Assembly (NCBI GenBank): GCA_000381585.1
Contig: KB906741.1
Location: 186,001 to 250,000, forward strand
DNA from: Acidobacteriaceae bacterium KBS 83
GTDB lineage: Bacteria; Acidobacteriota; Terriglobia; Terriglobales; Acidobacteriaceae
DNA length: 64,000 nt
Direction of reading: 5' to 3'
Below the pieces are notes generated by a model. The model worked only from the letters and a program-made list of their open reading frames with translations, did not search any database and had not been told where the DNA came from. Of the stretch, positions 24,668-33,636 are shown piece by piece; the stretch's first letter is position 1, and each line of letters starts with the position of its first letter. A program made the position numbers and the translations under genes.

Positions 24668-27316
24668 CTAGCGGTCTTCGCCTTCCGTATGTGCCCGTAC
24701 TGATGCCGCAGTGGCCGTTACGGCGCCCGCGCCGACCCTGCTCAACGTAGTGGCATTCGCGGGCACCGTGATCGTGTTGGCAATCGCCGGATCGTCGCGC
24801 AGATGCAGGTACAACTCGCCGCTGCTGGGCCGCGGCACCGCCAGTGTCGGATTCGTGTAGCCGTCCGGCACCGAAACGCTGTGCGTGAACTGCGGATCGG
24901 ACGAGATCGAATCAATAAGAAACAGCGAGCTTCCATTCAGCGTGCACTGCGCACTCGGATCGTTCGCTACAGGCGTGGTCGTATCGTTCACCGGAGGAGG
25001 CGGCCCGCTGGCCTCGGTCGTCGCCGGAGCGTCGCTGGCATTGGCAGCGCGCTCCGCCGTTGCTGCTGCGGCCGCTGCTGCCGCCCGTGTCGCGCGCGCG
25101 CACTTGACTGACGCGATTACCGGCACGCGTACCAGCGTGCCCAGCGGAATCCAGTCACCCGGCGATCCGCCCGCATCCAGCGCACGTATTTGCAGCTTGC
25201 CGAACGCTGACGGCCCAAAGCTCTTGAGTGGATCGAAGCTGCCCAGCATCGTGCTCGAGTCCTGCAGTACCAGGCTGCCGTTGCTGACTTCCAGTGTCGT
25301 ACGCAGGGTCTGATCCTCGGACTGCACCTCTACTTTGTCGCTGCGCGAGAAGCCGGGCGTCGCCACCGTCTTCAGCACAAACGTCACCTCGCTTCCCACC
25401 GGCAACTCATTCGGATCCACCAGGTGCACCAGATTGCTCGAGTCCGGCGCGTTCTCCACACTCTTGTTCGCCAGCATCACCTGCGGTCGGTGCCCGCTCA
25501 CAGTGTTCTCGAGCTCCATCGTGCGGCCGTCTTTCAACTGGACATGCGCCGTCGCGCGCAGGTTCGCGGGCAGCCCCGCCGCGGCCTTCGCATCGGCGGC
25601 TTGCAATGTCAGCGTGTCCTTATCCCCGGAGTGCGTCAGCCCTCCGGGCGTGAAACGCACATCCTTCAGTTCCACCGACGCCACTTCATCCAGCCGCGTT
25701 CCCACCAGCGCTGCCGTGCTATCGCCCGCGTGGAATTGCAGCGCATCCAGGTGTCCCGCCTGTGCATATGCCTGGATTGCCACCTGGTCCGGCGATTCCA
25801 GTCCGCGCTGCCGCACCAGCAGGCCTGCATTGCCGGTCGCGGCGCTTGCCATCGGCACCTTCACTTCCAGTTCGTCCGGCTTCACCACCTTGAAGTCGGC
25901 CTTCGTCTCCCTGCCTGTGGCATCGCGCAGTTGAATCTCTGCCACGCATGCCGCGCCATCGCCGTGCAGCCGCACATCGTCCTCGCGTCCCACCACCAGC
26001 GAGTTCGCATCCGCCTTGTCCAACCGCCAGGTCGTCGGGTGCGGCACATTCAGGTTGAACGACGGCCCATCCAGCCGGTCAAAGCCCCACATCCCCACAA
26101 TCTTTCCCACCACGTGCGGATCCAGCTTGGCCTGCGGCACCGCTGACGCATCCACTACCAGGCCGCCCTTCGCTGCCATCGCGCGCACTGGCAGATCGAT
26201 CGACTTTCCCGACTTGCCTTCGACATGCAGCGCCAAACTGTGCGCAAGGCTGCTCGAGTACACCAGCGGCGCGCCTTCGACGGGCAGCACCACGCTCGGT
26301 CCCTGCAGACAGCTCACCTGCTTGGGGTCGATCGCATGCAGTGGCGGCAACTGTGCCGTCTCCACCGCCGGCAGCGCCACCACAATCACCGACTTCGGAT
26401 TGTGGAACGATGGCGGATTGTTCAGCTTCAGCTCCAGCGAATCCGATTTCGGAAACGTCAGTGCCGGAATGTACTGGTATTCCGCCGTGTGCAGTCCATT
26501 CAGAAGCTTTGCCAAATCGATCACTGCGCCCACATAGGCGCTGTAGTAGCCGGCGCCTGCCGTCGGTGCGTATGAAAGCTGCTGCGCCAGGTCGCTGCCT
26601 GGTCCGCTGGTCAGCGTGGACACCATCGACTCATGGCCATCGCTCATCACCAGCGCTTCACTGTTCTGCGTCAGGCACTGCTCCTGCTCTGTCGCCGGCA
26701 TGTCAAAGCAATCCTGCTTCACCTTCAGCGCCAGGCTGCGGGCCAGCAGTTTGGACGTGGCCTCAAGCGATCCGGGATTCGTTTCCACTGTGTCCCGCAC
26801 GCTGTTCAGATAGGTCTGCACCCGCGCACGGTCCAGGCTGGCCTGGTTCAGGTCCTGCGAAGCCCGCACAAACGAGCCGGGACGTCCGCGCACCGCATTG
26901 CGCAGCGTCTTATAGTCGCCGCCCGTCTCCGGCGCCAGGAACAACAATGTCTGCTGCGCGTCCGGCGGTACCGTGAAGTGGATACCCTCGCTCGCAAGCT
27001 TCTTCTGCCAGGTCTCCTCTTTCAGAAACCAGTTCTCCGGCGGCGGATTGGTCGCGCCGCGCAGAAACGCCACTACCAACAGGTAGTGCGCAGACTGCGA
27101 CGGTGGCAGCTCCGGATGCACCCAGACCTTATCGCCCGGCTGCAGGTTCGGAACCTCGGCGATGGGCAATGTCTTGCCACCGCGGGTCACCCGCATGTCG
27201 ATGCGCGGCCCGTTCAGATCGAAAGGCGCGGTGGTGTTCTGCGCATGCAGGCCAAGCGTCGCTGCCAGAAACACTCCCGGCATCCACCAGGCTCTCCGGC
27301 GGGGCTTCAAGGGCAT
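24668..27316 (-). CDS. large secreted protein of unknown function
   Basis: An 882-residue protein that I do not recognise. It has a signal peptide (MPGVFLAATLGLHAQN), a well-placed GGAG site before the ATG at 27316, and two cysteine-bearing segments (DCFDMPATEQEQC). The middle and C-terminal parts look like a string of Ig-like or bacterial beta-sandwich domains (VHLVDPNELPVGSEVTFVLKT, TRLDEVASVELKDVRF). Near the C terminus an Ala-rich low-complexity stretch (about residues 755-790) precedes a small final domain. No enzyme motif was seen. It lies downstream of the VWFA-like gene on the same strand, 254 bases away, with inverted repeats between them. Confidence 0.75.
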   Translation of the reverse strand: MPLKPRRRAWWMPGVFLAATLGLHAQNTTAPFDLNGPRIDMRVTRGGKTLPIAEVPNLQPGDKVWVHPELPPSQSAHYLLVVAFLRGATNPPPENWFLKEETWQKKLASEGIHFTVPPDAQQTLLFLAPETGGDYKTLRNAVRGRPGSFVRASQDLNQASLDRARVQTYLNSVRDTVETNPGSLEATSKLLARSLALKVKQDCFDMPATEQEQCLTQNSEALVMSDGHESMVSTLTSGPGSDLAQQLSYAPTAGAGYYSAYVGAVIDLAKLLNGLHTAEYQYIPALTFPKSDSLELKLNNPPSFHNPKSVIVVALPAVETAQLPPLHAIDPKQVSCLQGPSVVLPVEGAPLVYSSSLAHSLALHVEGKSGKSIDLPVRAMAAKGGLVVDASAVPQAKLDPHVVGKIVGMWGFDRLDGPSFNLNVPHPTTWRLDKADANSLVVGREDDVRLHGDGAACVAEIQLRDATGRETKADFKVVKPDELEVKVPMASAATGNAGLLVRQRGLESPDQVAIQAYAQAGHLDALQFHAGDSTAALVGTRLDEVASVELKDVRFTPGGLTHSGDKDTLTLQAADAKAAAGLPANLRATAHVQLKDGRTMELENTVSGHRPQVMLANKSVENAPDSSNLVHLVDPNELPVGSEVTFVLKTVATPGFSRSDKVEVQSEDQTLRTTLEVSNGSLVLQDSSTMLGSFDPLKSFGPSAFGKLQIRALDAGGSPGDWIPLGTLVRVPVIASVKCARATRAAAAAAAATAERAANASDAPATTEASGPPPPVNDTTTPVANDPSAQCTLNGSSLFLIDSISSDPQFTHSVSVPDGYTNPTLAVPRPSSGELYLHLRDDPAIANTITVPANATTLSRVGAGAVTATAASVRAHTEGEDR

Positions 27317-27401
27317 TCTTCTCCTGTCAAATCAAAGGGCCGGCACAACCATGCGCCGTCTCTCTATTGTAAAGATGATGCGTCACATCAATGCTTCCAG
27401 C

Positions 27402-27419
27402 TGCACCACAAATGGTGCA
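27402..27419. promoter_or_regulatory. inverted repeat, possible operator
   Basis: A perfect 7-base inverted repeat, TGCACCA (27402-27408) and TGGTGCA (27413-27419), separated by CAAA. It lies about 86 bases upstream of the start of the 882-residue secreted protein, in the expected promoter region, and has the size of a dimeric repressor site. It could also be a small hairpin in the leader. No regulator can be assigned. Confidence 0.4.
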
Positions 27420-27471
27420 TCTGCCCGGTTACGACCGATATGCATTGCATTATTTTGTAGCCAACAACGGT

Positions 27472-27504
27472 GCAGGAGGATTTCCCGGAGGAATTCCCTC
27501 CTGC
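27472..27504. repeat. long imperfect hairpin between the VWFA-like and 882-residue genes
   Basis: An 8-base inverted repeat, GCAGGAGG (27472-27479) and CCTCCTGC (27497-27504), with a partly complementary interior (GGAGGAATTCC). It sits 67 bases past the stop of the VWFA-like gene. There is no T-run on either side, so it is not a classical terminator; it may protect or attenuate the transcript. Confidence 0.4.
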
Positions 27505-27570
27505 TGACCCCCGACCGGACCGTAAGGGGTGGATTTTTTGCCACCGCCGCGGGTGCGTTTCTCCCAGGAC

Positions 27571-28515
27571 CTACTGTTCGCCACCCACAAAAATCTGCTG
27601 CGCGGCCTGCGTCTTGGTGTTCGGAGCAGTGACCTGCACCTTCAGGTTCACTACATTCTTGGCGCCCTCGGGCGGTTGTACCCGCAGCTCATACTGGTTC
27701 CCCAGCTTGCGGTTGATCTGGTCCAGATATGGCGTGAAGTCCACCGGATTACCGAAACCCTGGTAAAAGAAATCTCCGCCCACCGCCGCGGTTAACTGGG
27801 TCAGGTAGTTCTGCCCGCTGTTTACGCCTTCGGCAGTGCGGTCAGCAAAGCCGGCGCTGTGGTAGTAGATCGCGTACACCACCAGCCGGTTGCGGATCGC
27901 ATCGCGGATCGTCGCCGAGATATACGGATTCGACGGGTCGTAGTGCAATCCGTTGTAGCGGTCGATTCCGTCCGTGACCATTACCACCTCACGTCGCTCC
28001 TCCGGAGTGTGAGCGGGCCACTTCTTCAGCAAGTCGCTCAGCGCGAAATACGGGCTCGCATCGGTTCCGGCCCCGGAGAGAGGCAAACGCATCGTCTGCG
28101 CAGCCTTTGCATGGTCCGTCGTGAAAGGCCCCGTCAGTTGCGCGGTGCCGTTCCGCATGTAAGCCACGGCCACCTCGGTCGTTGGTGGCTGTTGGGTGAT
28201 GAATTTCTGCAGATCCTGAATGTGCAGCCCCAGGCTGCCGCGCGCACCGTCGTCAATCATCAGCACCAGCTGCAGGTTCGGCTGCGTGGCTTTTGCAGTG
28301 AAAGCATTCCACGCCGCCACTTCGGCATTCTTGCCACTCACCTTCGCCTTCACGGCGCTCGCCGGCACCGGCTCCGCCAGCTCGCCGCCACGCTTGGATT
28401 CCACCGTCACAATTGTTGAGGCCCCTTCGGCATCCTGGGCCAGCACGGGAGAAAAGGCAGGCAACATCAATCCGCCCAGCAAAAAGGCGGCATAAAGAGA
28501 AAGAGTCTGTTTCAT
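27571..28515 (-). CDS. secreted VWFA-like protein with degenerate MIDAS
   Basis: A 314-residue exported protein (signal MKQTLSLYAAFLLGGLMLP) resembling the VWFA-related proteins abundant in Acidobacteria. The core beta-strand/loop reads LQLVLMIDDGARGSLG where an intact metal site would have DxSxS, so the metal-adhesion site is broken. Other family-like pieces are TEVAVAYMRNGTAQL, REVVMVTDGIDRYNG and LVVYAIYYHSAG. A final beta-rich segment (YELRVQPPEGAKNVVNLKVQV) matches the usual end of these proteins. Function unknown; protein-protein contact in the periplasm or at the surface is likely. It is divergent from crcB. Confidence 0.82.
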   Translation of the reverse strand: MKQTLSLYAAFLLGGLMLPAFSPVLAQDAEGASTIVTVESKRGGELAEPVPASAVKAKVSGKNAEVAAWNAFTAKATQPNLQLVLMIDDGARGSLGLHIQDLQKFITQQPPTTEVAVAYMRNGTAQLTGPFTTDHAKAAQTMRLPLSGAGTDASPYFALSDLLKKWPAHTPEERREVVMVTDGIDRYNGLHYDPSNPYISATIRDAIRNRLVVYAIYYHSAGFADRTAEGVNSGQNYLTQLTAAVGGDFFYQGFGNPVDFTPYLDQINRKLGNQYELRVQPPEGAKNVVNLKVQVTAPNTKTQAAQQIFVGGEQ

Positions 28516-28690
28516 TCCACTTACCTCGTTACTGGTTTAAACACGGGAACACTCTTAGGAGTCGCGTTCCTGCGCCGAAGATGCGAACTTGTTGCCGAAT
28601 TGTTCAGATTCATCTGCCGCACAGCGCGAGTTCCCAGCATGGTTTCTATGCTGATTTCCTCCGCGGGGTGCTCTAAACTGGAGTGAAGAA

Positions 28691-28755
28691 CGGGGAATGG
28701 AGTTTCCCCTGAGGGTCAGCCCCTCAAGCCCGCCAGCCGGCTGATAACTCCTGCC
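28691..28755 (+). ncRNA. fluoride riboswitch (crcB motif)
   Basis: The aptamer precedes the fluoride channel gene. Seen are a P1 hairpin GGGGAA (28692-28697) with TTCCCC (28704-28709), whose loop holds GGAGT (28699-28703). GGAGT is complementary to ACTCC at 28747-28751, giving the expected pseudoknot. The second helix ends in GGCTGAT, matching the conserved GGCTGAT-A/G-nCTCC end of the motif. Position and gene context agree with known crcB riboswitches. The 3' strand CTCCTGCC (28748-28755) is exactly complementary to the crcB ribosome-site region, which gives a simple translational switch. Confidence 0.88.
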
Positions 28756-28799
28756 AATACCGACCGTGCCCGCGTGTTTCGGGGCTGGCGACTAAGTGA

Positions 28800-28807
28800 G
28801 GCAGGAG
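28800..28807 (+). promoter_or_regulatory. crcB ribosome-site region, complementary to the riboswitch 3' strand
   Basis: GGCAGGAG directly before the ATG at 28808 is the exact reverse complement of CTCCTGCC at 28748-28755 in the aptamer. When fluoride holds the aptamer together the site would be free; without fluoride the eight-base helix can block translation. The GAGG at 28798-28801 has the better spacing as Shine-Dalgarno element and overlaps this region. Confidence 0.6.
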
Positions 28808-29236
28808 ATGAATCTCTATCTGTGGGTTGCTCTCGGCAGCGCCATCGGCGGCGCTCTTCGTTATGCACTCGGCCGCGAGATGCTTCCTCAACACAGCGCC
28901 AGCTTTCCCTGGTCCACCGTTCTCATCAACGTCATAGGCTCTTTTGTCATCGGCTTCTTCGGCACTCTCACGGTCAGCGGAAGCCGTTTCCAGGTGCCCG
29001 AGTCGGTCCGCATCTTTGTCATGATCGGCCTCTGCGGCGGCTTCACCACCTTCTCCTCCTTCAGCATGCAAACCTACGACCTGCTGCGCACCGGCGCATG
29101 GGGCAAGGCGTTGCTGAACATGGCACTCTCGGTCCTGCTCTGCCTCGGTGCAGTGGCCCTCGGCCATGTCGTAGCCCAGCAAGGCAGCCACGCCATCGCG
29201 ATCGCTCAAACTAGGGAAGAGGAATACACCGGCTGA
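28808..29236 (+). CDS. crcB: fluoride-specific ion channel CrcB/FluC
   Basis: A 142-residue, four-helix membrane protein that exports fluoride as a dual-topology dimer. Family motifs are clear: GSAIGGALRYALGR near the N terminus, TVLINVIGSFVIGFF, the sodium-site/pore sequence GLCGGFTTFSSFS, and a last helix LLCLGAVALGHVV. The ATG at 28808 is taken as start; a GTG at 28796 would add four residues but would place the start inside the ribosome site. A fluoride riboswitch precedes it. It stands alone as a transcription unit. Confidence 0.95.
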   Translation: MNLYLWVALGSAIGGALRYALGREMLPQHSASFPWSTVLINVIGSFVIGFFGTLTVSGSRFQVPESVRIFVMIGLCGGFTTFSSFSMQTYDLLRTGAWGKALLNMALSVLLCLGAVALGHVVAQQGSHAIAIAQTREEEYTG

Positions 29237-29330
29237 CGAAGAAGGATTACGGCCACTCGACCGAGTAAACCGCAAATATCCGGTACGGCTCAGCGCGTTT
29301 AAGAACACACTCGCTAAGGGCTGTCTTTGC

Positions 29331-30359
29331 TCATCGGGGATCGAGCTGCGACGTACCGAACAATTCGTGGACCGGCAAAGCAGCAGTCTTCATAACATCC
29401 CGGAATCCCTCACGCCAGCTCGGCCACTTCGGAGTCCACCCCAGCTCGCGCTTGATCTTTGCGTTCGAAACTCCGCGTATCTCGTTCATCACCGCAACCA
29501 CATGCTCGCCGATCAAGAGGCGGGCCAGCCACGCAGGCACCTGCCGCGGTGGCTGCGCATGCGCGCAGTGCGCCAGAAACGACAGCCATTCCGACACCGG
29601 TGCCGGCTCATCATCGACCACGTTGTAAACCCCGTCGCGCCCTGTCTCGACGGCCGCCGCCGTCGCGCTCGCCGCATCGTCGATGTGCACAAACGACCAC
29701 ACGCCTGCGCCTTCGCCGACGAGCGGCAGCTTCCGCCGTCGCACTGCCTGCACAATCGACCCATCCTTCGAGATCGAGGTATGCGGCCCATAAAACCCGC
29801 CGTATCGCAGCACAGTCCCGGTGACTCGCGTCTCCGACAACACCGCCCGCTCCAGCCCCTTCAGCGCCTCCAGCGTCGTCCGCAGCCGCGCGGGCGGATC
29901 AGGATCGAGCGGATCATCTTCGGTCTTGAGCTTGGCTATTTTGGGAGTCTTGATCGGCTTCGAGCCATTGTTCGAACGCCCATACGTCCAGCCGGCAAAG
30001 CTCTGAGCGACAAAGTGTATCGCTCCCACATCCACCGCAGCCGCCAGCAGATGGCGCGTTCCCTCCGTCCGCAGCAGGTTGGTCAACGCAAACTCGCGAT
30101 CGAAGTGACGCATGTCCAGCGCTGCCGGAATCGCGGTGAGCTGGTGGATCACCACCTGCGGCCGCACCTCGCGAAAGCAATTCAGGACTGCCGTTGCATC
30201 GAGCGCATCCGCGGTCCGCGGCTCCGCCCCGAGGGAGTGCACGACCTCCGCGCTGCGCGGACGCTGCACCATCCCAACCACATCATGTCCGGCGCGCACC
30301 AGCATTGGAACCAGGGCCCGCCCTATCGCACCGGATGCTCCCGCAACGAGGATCTTCAT
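29331..30359 (-). CDS. NAD-dependent epimerase/dehydratase family protein
   Basis: A 342-residue extended short-chain dehydrogenase. The Rossmann motif GASGAIGRALVP begins at residue 6, so ATG at 30359 is the start; the frame stays open upstream but without homologous sequence. Further family segments are HLLAAAVDVGAIHFVAQSFAG, LRYGGFYGP and VYNVVDDEPAPVSEW. The usual YxxxK pair is not evident in the expected place (TTLEALKGLE), as in a subset of sugar-epimerase relatives. It is divergent from a glycosyltransferase gene. The substrate is unknown. Confidence 0.86.
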   Translation of the reverse strand: MKILVAGASGAIGRALVPMLVRAGHDVVGMVQRPRSAEVVHSLGAEPRTADALDATAVLNCFREVRPQVVIHQLTAIPAALDMRHFDREFALTNLLRTEGTRHLLAAAVDVGAIHFVAQSFAGWTYGRSNNGSKPIKTPKIAKLKTEDDPLDPDPPARLRTTLEALKGLERAVLSETRVTGTVLRYGGFYGPHTSISKDGSIVQAVRRRKLPLVGEGAGVWSFVHIDDAASATAAAVETGRDGVYNVVDDEPAPVSEWLSFLAHCAHAQPPRQVPAWLARLLIGEHVVAVMNEIRGVSNAKIKRELGWTPKWPSWREGFRDVMKTAALPVHELFGTSQLDPR

Positions 30360-30560
30360 GGCTCTCAGTCTCCATACGAAAATCGCTGCCGACGGTTCCC
30401 GAAAATCTCTGCCCGGCCAGGAAATTGGCCGGGAAGGCACTTCCTCCACCATGGAGCTCATGCCGGAAAAGGGACACAATAGGGCAGCGCAATCCATTAC
30501 TGCGCCGGGGCGCGTACATCCAGCGGGCCAGGGGTCACTCACTCTTCGAACGGAGCGGCC

Positions 30561-31829
30561 ATGGCGAAATTCGGCGCATTCTGTTTTGCAGGGACCGGCC
30601 ACATCCACCCCATGACCGCACTCGCCCGCCGACTGCAAACCCGCGGTCACGAAGTCATCATCTTCGGCATTCCGGACATCGAGGCGCGCGTGCGTGCCGC
30701 CGGTATCGGCTTCTGTGCCATCGGTGAAAGCGACTACCCACTCGGGACACTGGAAAAGCTCGACCGCGTCCTCGCGGCAAAGAAGGGTCTTGAGACCTTC
30801 CGCTTCACTGTCGATCGTGTCAGGAACACCGCTCAGATGGTGCTCCGCGACGGCCCGGATGCAGTGCGCCGCGCCGGTATCGACGCTCTCCTCGTTGACG
30901 AAGCCGATATGGGAGGCAGCGTGGCTGAACATCTCGGGTTACCTTTCCTGTCGATCGCATTCTTTCCCCCGCTGATGCACAGCGATCACATCCCGCCCTT
31001 CTGCTTCGGCTGGAAGGCAGGCCAGGGACGCATCAGCCGTCTTCGCAATCGCCTGGGCATGCGCTTTCTGTCGCGTGTTGCCACGCCGATCTATAAAGAG
31101 GTGAACGCGCAGCGCAGCGCATGGGGACTGAAGCCGCTCTTGCATGCTGCGGACGTGCTCTCGCCCTTGGCGCAGATCACGCAACTTCCCGCGGCACTAG
31201 ACTTCAAGGTCGATGTCCCTGCGCCCCTTCTCCATTACACCGGCCCCTTTGTCGATCAAGCGCGCAGATCCCACGTGGAATTTCCCTGGCACCGCCTCGA
31301 TGGCCGCCCCCTCGTTTATGCCTCGCTCGGTACCTTGCAGAACGGCGCAGAGGACATCTTTCGCAAGATCGCCCAGGCATGCGTCGGCCTCGATCTTCAA
31401 CTCGTGATCTCGCTCGGCGGCGGCCTCGATCCTGCATCCCTTGGCACATTGCCCGGTGATCCACTTGTCGTGCGCTACGCTCCGCAACTCGATATCGTGA
31501 AGCGGGCAGCAGCCGTCATCACGCACGCCGGTCTCAATACCACGCTCGAATCCCTGGCCGAAGGCGTGCCGTTGGTGTGTATACCGCTGGGCAATGACCA
31601 GCCTGGAGTCGCCGCCCGGGTCGCCGCGCAAGGAGCAGGCGTCGTGATCTCCCGGCGGAAACTCACCGCCATGCGATTGCGTTCGGCAATCGAAGCTGTC
31701 TTGTCTCGGCCGCACTACCGTGCCGCCGCGTGCAGGCTCCAGGACGCCATCCGGCGAATCGATGGGTTGGACGAAGCCGCGAACATCATCGAGACCGCGC
31801 TGAAAATAGAGCTTTCCGCTCCCGCATGA
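30561..31829 (+). CDS. UGT/MGT-family glycosyltransferase (CrtX-like)
   Basis: A 422-residue GT-B glycosyltransferase of family GT1. The N-terminal acceptor domain begins FAGTGHIHPMTALARRLQ; the C-terminal nucleotide-sugar site is HAGLNTTLESLAEGVPLVCIPLGND followed by QPGVAARV, quoted here in two pieces. The HAGLNT...DQPGVAAR pattern is that of zeaxanthin glucosyltransferase CrtX and macrolide glycosyltransferases. No carotenoid genes lie nearby, so the acceptor is open. It is divergent from the epimerase gene. Confidence 0.87.
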   Translation: MAKFGAFCFAGTGHIHPMTALARRLQTRGHEVIIFGIPDIEARVRAAGIGFCAIGESDYPLGTLEKLDRVLAAKKGLETFRFTVDRVRNTAQMVLRDGPDAVRRAGIDALLVDEADMGGSVAEHLGLPFLSIAFFPPLMHSDHIPPFCFGWKAGQGRISRLRNRLGMRFLSRVATPIYKEVNAQRSAWGLKPLLHAADVLSPLAQITQLPAALDFKVDVPAPLLHYTGPFVDQARRSHVEFPWHRLDGRPLVYASLGTLQNGAEDIFRKIAQACVGLDLQLVISLGGGLDPASLGTLPGDPLVVRYAPQLDIVKRAAAVITHAGLNTTLESLAEGVPLVCIPLGNDQPGVAARVAAQGAGVVISRRKLTAMRLRSAIEAVLSRPHYRAAACRLQDAIRRIDGLDEAANIIETALKIELSAPA

Positions 31830-31965
31830 TAAGACGGGCGCAGCCATAGATGGCGCAATCGTCTCGTCCTGCGCAAAGCCGCAGCCGGCATTTCCATCCC
31901 TGCCGCCGCCCTTTGATATCCTTCAGCCAGCGCCGGGCAGTTCAACAGACATTCTCAGGAGCCGC

Positions 31966-33405
31966 ATGGCGACTACAGCACCCCTCGCACTCGAACGTCC
32001 CCTCTGCGTGGACCTTGACGGCACTCTCGTCAAGTCCGACACGCTGGTCGACTCGTTGCTGCTGCTCGTCCGTACCCGCCCCTTCGACGCCCTCAAAACC
32101 CCTCTGTGGGCGCTTCGCGGCAAAGCCAATCTCAAGCGCGAAGTCACCGCCCGCGTCACCCTCAATGTCGAGCACCTGCCCTACAACCGCCCCCTGCTCG
32201 AATACCTCATGGCCCAGCGCGGCGAAGGCCGCAAGCTCTATCTCGCCACCGGCGCAGACTCCGGTCTTGCCGATCGCATCGCTCGCCACCTGAACATCTT
32301 CGAAGGCGTTCTCTCCTCCGATGGCGCCACCAACAACATTGGCTCGAACAAGCTTGCCGGCTTCCGCACGCGCTTTGCCGGCGATTTCGACTACATAGGG
32401 AACGCGCGTCCTGACCTGCCTCTGCTGGCTGCCGCCGCTGCCCCCATGCTCGCCAATCCCAACCTTGGTCTGCGCATGGCCCTGCGGGCGCGCGGTCTCA
32501 AACCACAGCAGACCTTCACCGACCGCTCCAGCAGCCTCCGCACCTTCATCAAGGCCATCCGCGTCCACCAGTGGGCCAAGAACGCCCTCATCTTTCTGCC
32601 GATGCTGCTCGCGCATCATCTTCAGGCGCCGGTTGTCCTTGCGGCCGTGCTCGCGTTCATCTGCTTCTCCCTCTGTGCCTCGGCCACCTACATCGTGAAC
32701 GACCTGCTCGATCTCGAAGCTGACCGGCAGCATCCGCGCAAACGCAAGCGTGCCTTCGCCTCCGGCAATCTCTCCGCTGCCGCGGGTGCAGCTATCTCCT
32801 CCGCATTTCTCGCGCTCTCTTTCGGGACGGCGGCCGCACTCCTGCCGCGCGCCTTCCTCGGCTCTCTCATCCTTTACCTCGTCACCACGCTCGCCTACTC
32901 GCTCACCCTCAAACGAATCGTCATCCTTGATGTAGTGATCCTCTCCGCGCTCTACACCCTGCGTATGCTCGCAGGCGCCGCGGCCACCCACACCTACATC
33001 TCCCCCTGGCTCGCCGCCTTCGCCATCTTCATCTTCCTGTCGCTCGCCATGGTGAAGCGTTTTAGTGAGCTCCAGAACGTCCGCAACGCCGGCGCCGAGA
33101 TCTCGAACGGCCGCGGCTACCTTCTCAACGACATCGAGCAGATCCGCTCCTTCGGCACCTCCAGTGCCTTCGCCTCCGTCGTCGTCCTCGCCGTCTACAT
33201 CGGCCAGCCCGATGTGCTCAGCCTTTATCACCATCACCAGCGCATGTGGCTCATGCCGCCGCTGCTCATCCTCTGGCTCTGCCGGGTCTGGCTCCTCGCC
33301 TCCCGCGGCGAGCTCGACGAGGACCCCGTCGTCTTCGCCCTCACCGATTCTCTAAGCCTGCTGATGGGCGTCGGCGCGGTAGCCATCGCATTCGTCTCTC
33401 TCTAA
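31966..33405 (+). CDS. HAD phosphatase-UbiA prenyltransferase fusion (DPPR synthase-like)
   Basis: A 479-residue fusion protein. The first 190 residues are a HAD-type phosphatase domain with the nucleophile motif VDLDGTLVKSD (Asp16, Asp18) and YLATGADSGLADRIA. The rest is a UbiA membrane prenyltransferase with about eight helices and the Asp-rich motif NDLLDLEADRQHPRKRKR starting at Asn245. This motif matches decaprenyl-phosphate 5-phosphoribosyltransferases (Rv3806c type) that link phosphoribosyl-PP to a polyprenyl phosphate in the inner membrane. The HAD domain could remove the 5-phosphate from the product. DprE1- and DprE2-like genes follow 3.3 kb downstream. The start is fixed by a HAD motif close to the N terminus. 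Confidence 0.9.
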   Translation: MATTAPLALERPLCVDLDGTLVKSDTLVDSLLLLVRTRPFDALKTPLWALRGKANLKREVTARVTLNVEHLPYNRPLLEYLMAQRGEGRKLYLATGADSGLADRIARHLNIFEGVLSSDGATNNIGSNKLAGFRTRFAGDFDYIGNARPDLPLLAAAAAPMLANPNLGLRMALRARGLKPQQTFTDRSSSLRTFIKAIRVHQWAKNALIFLPMLLAHHLQAPVVLAAVLAFICFSLCASATYIVNDLLDLEADRQHPRKRKRAFASGNLSAAAGAAISSAFLALSFGTAAALLPRAFLGSLILYLVTTLAYSLTLKRIVILDVVILSALYTLRMLAGAAATHTYISPWLAAFAIFIFLSLAMVKRFSELQNVRNAGAEISNGRGYLLNDIEQIRSFGTSSAFASVVVLAVYIGQPDVLSLYHHHQRMWLMPPLLILWLCRVWLLASRGELDEDPVVFALTDSLSLLMGVGAVAIAFVSL

Positions 33406-33474
33406 GGCGAAAGACAATCCACCATCGTCTCGCTACTTCTGGCACCGCAGAGCCCTGTCCGGAACCGAACAGCC

Positions 33475-33490
33475 GTTCACAATATTGAAC
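33475..33490. promoter_or_regulatory. inverted repeat upstream of the recombinase-like gene
   Basis: GTTCA (33475-33479) and TGAAC (33486-33490) form a 5-base inverted repeat with a 6-base AT-rich centre, 147 bases before the next start codon. Size and spacing suit a dimeric regulator, but the arms are short and chance is possible. Confidence 0.25.
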
Positions 33491-33636
33491 AAGCCGGCCC
33501 CGCATTTCCTGGCATTTGGCTCATGACCCGCACGGAATCCGCAGTTTTGTAACCGCCATTTGTAGTCTGAACGATGGCTAGCCGATTGCTACTAGCAATG
33601 CGCAACTGACAATCCGTCGCTGTAACGGAGGCACCC

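Noticed and set aside
30360-30932. Upstream extension of the epimerase frame by 191 codons
   Set aside because: The Rossmann fold starts six residues after the ATG at 30359 and the extra region lies opposite the glycosyltransferase gene.
31942-33237. A 431-codon minus-strand frame
   Set aside because: It is antisense to the HAD-UbiA gene and is Gly/Glu-rich, typical of a shadow frame.
33531-33546. A sigma-54-like TGGC...GGC sequence upstream of the recombinase-like gene
   Set aside because: The spacing between the GG and GC elements is two bases short of the required distance.
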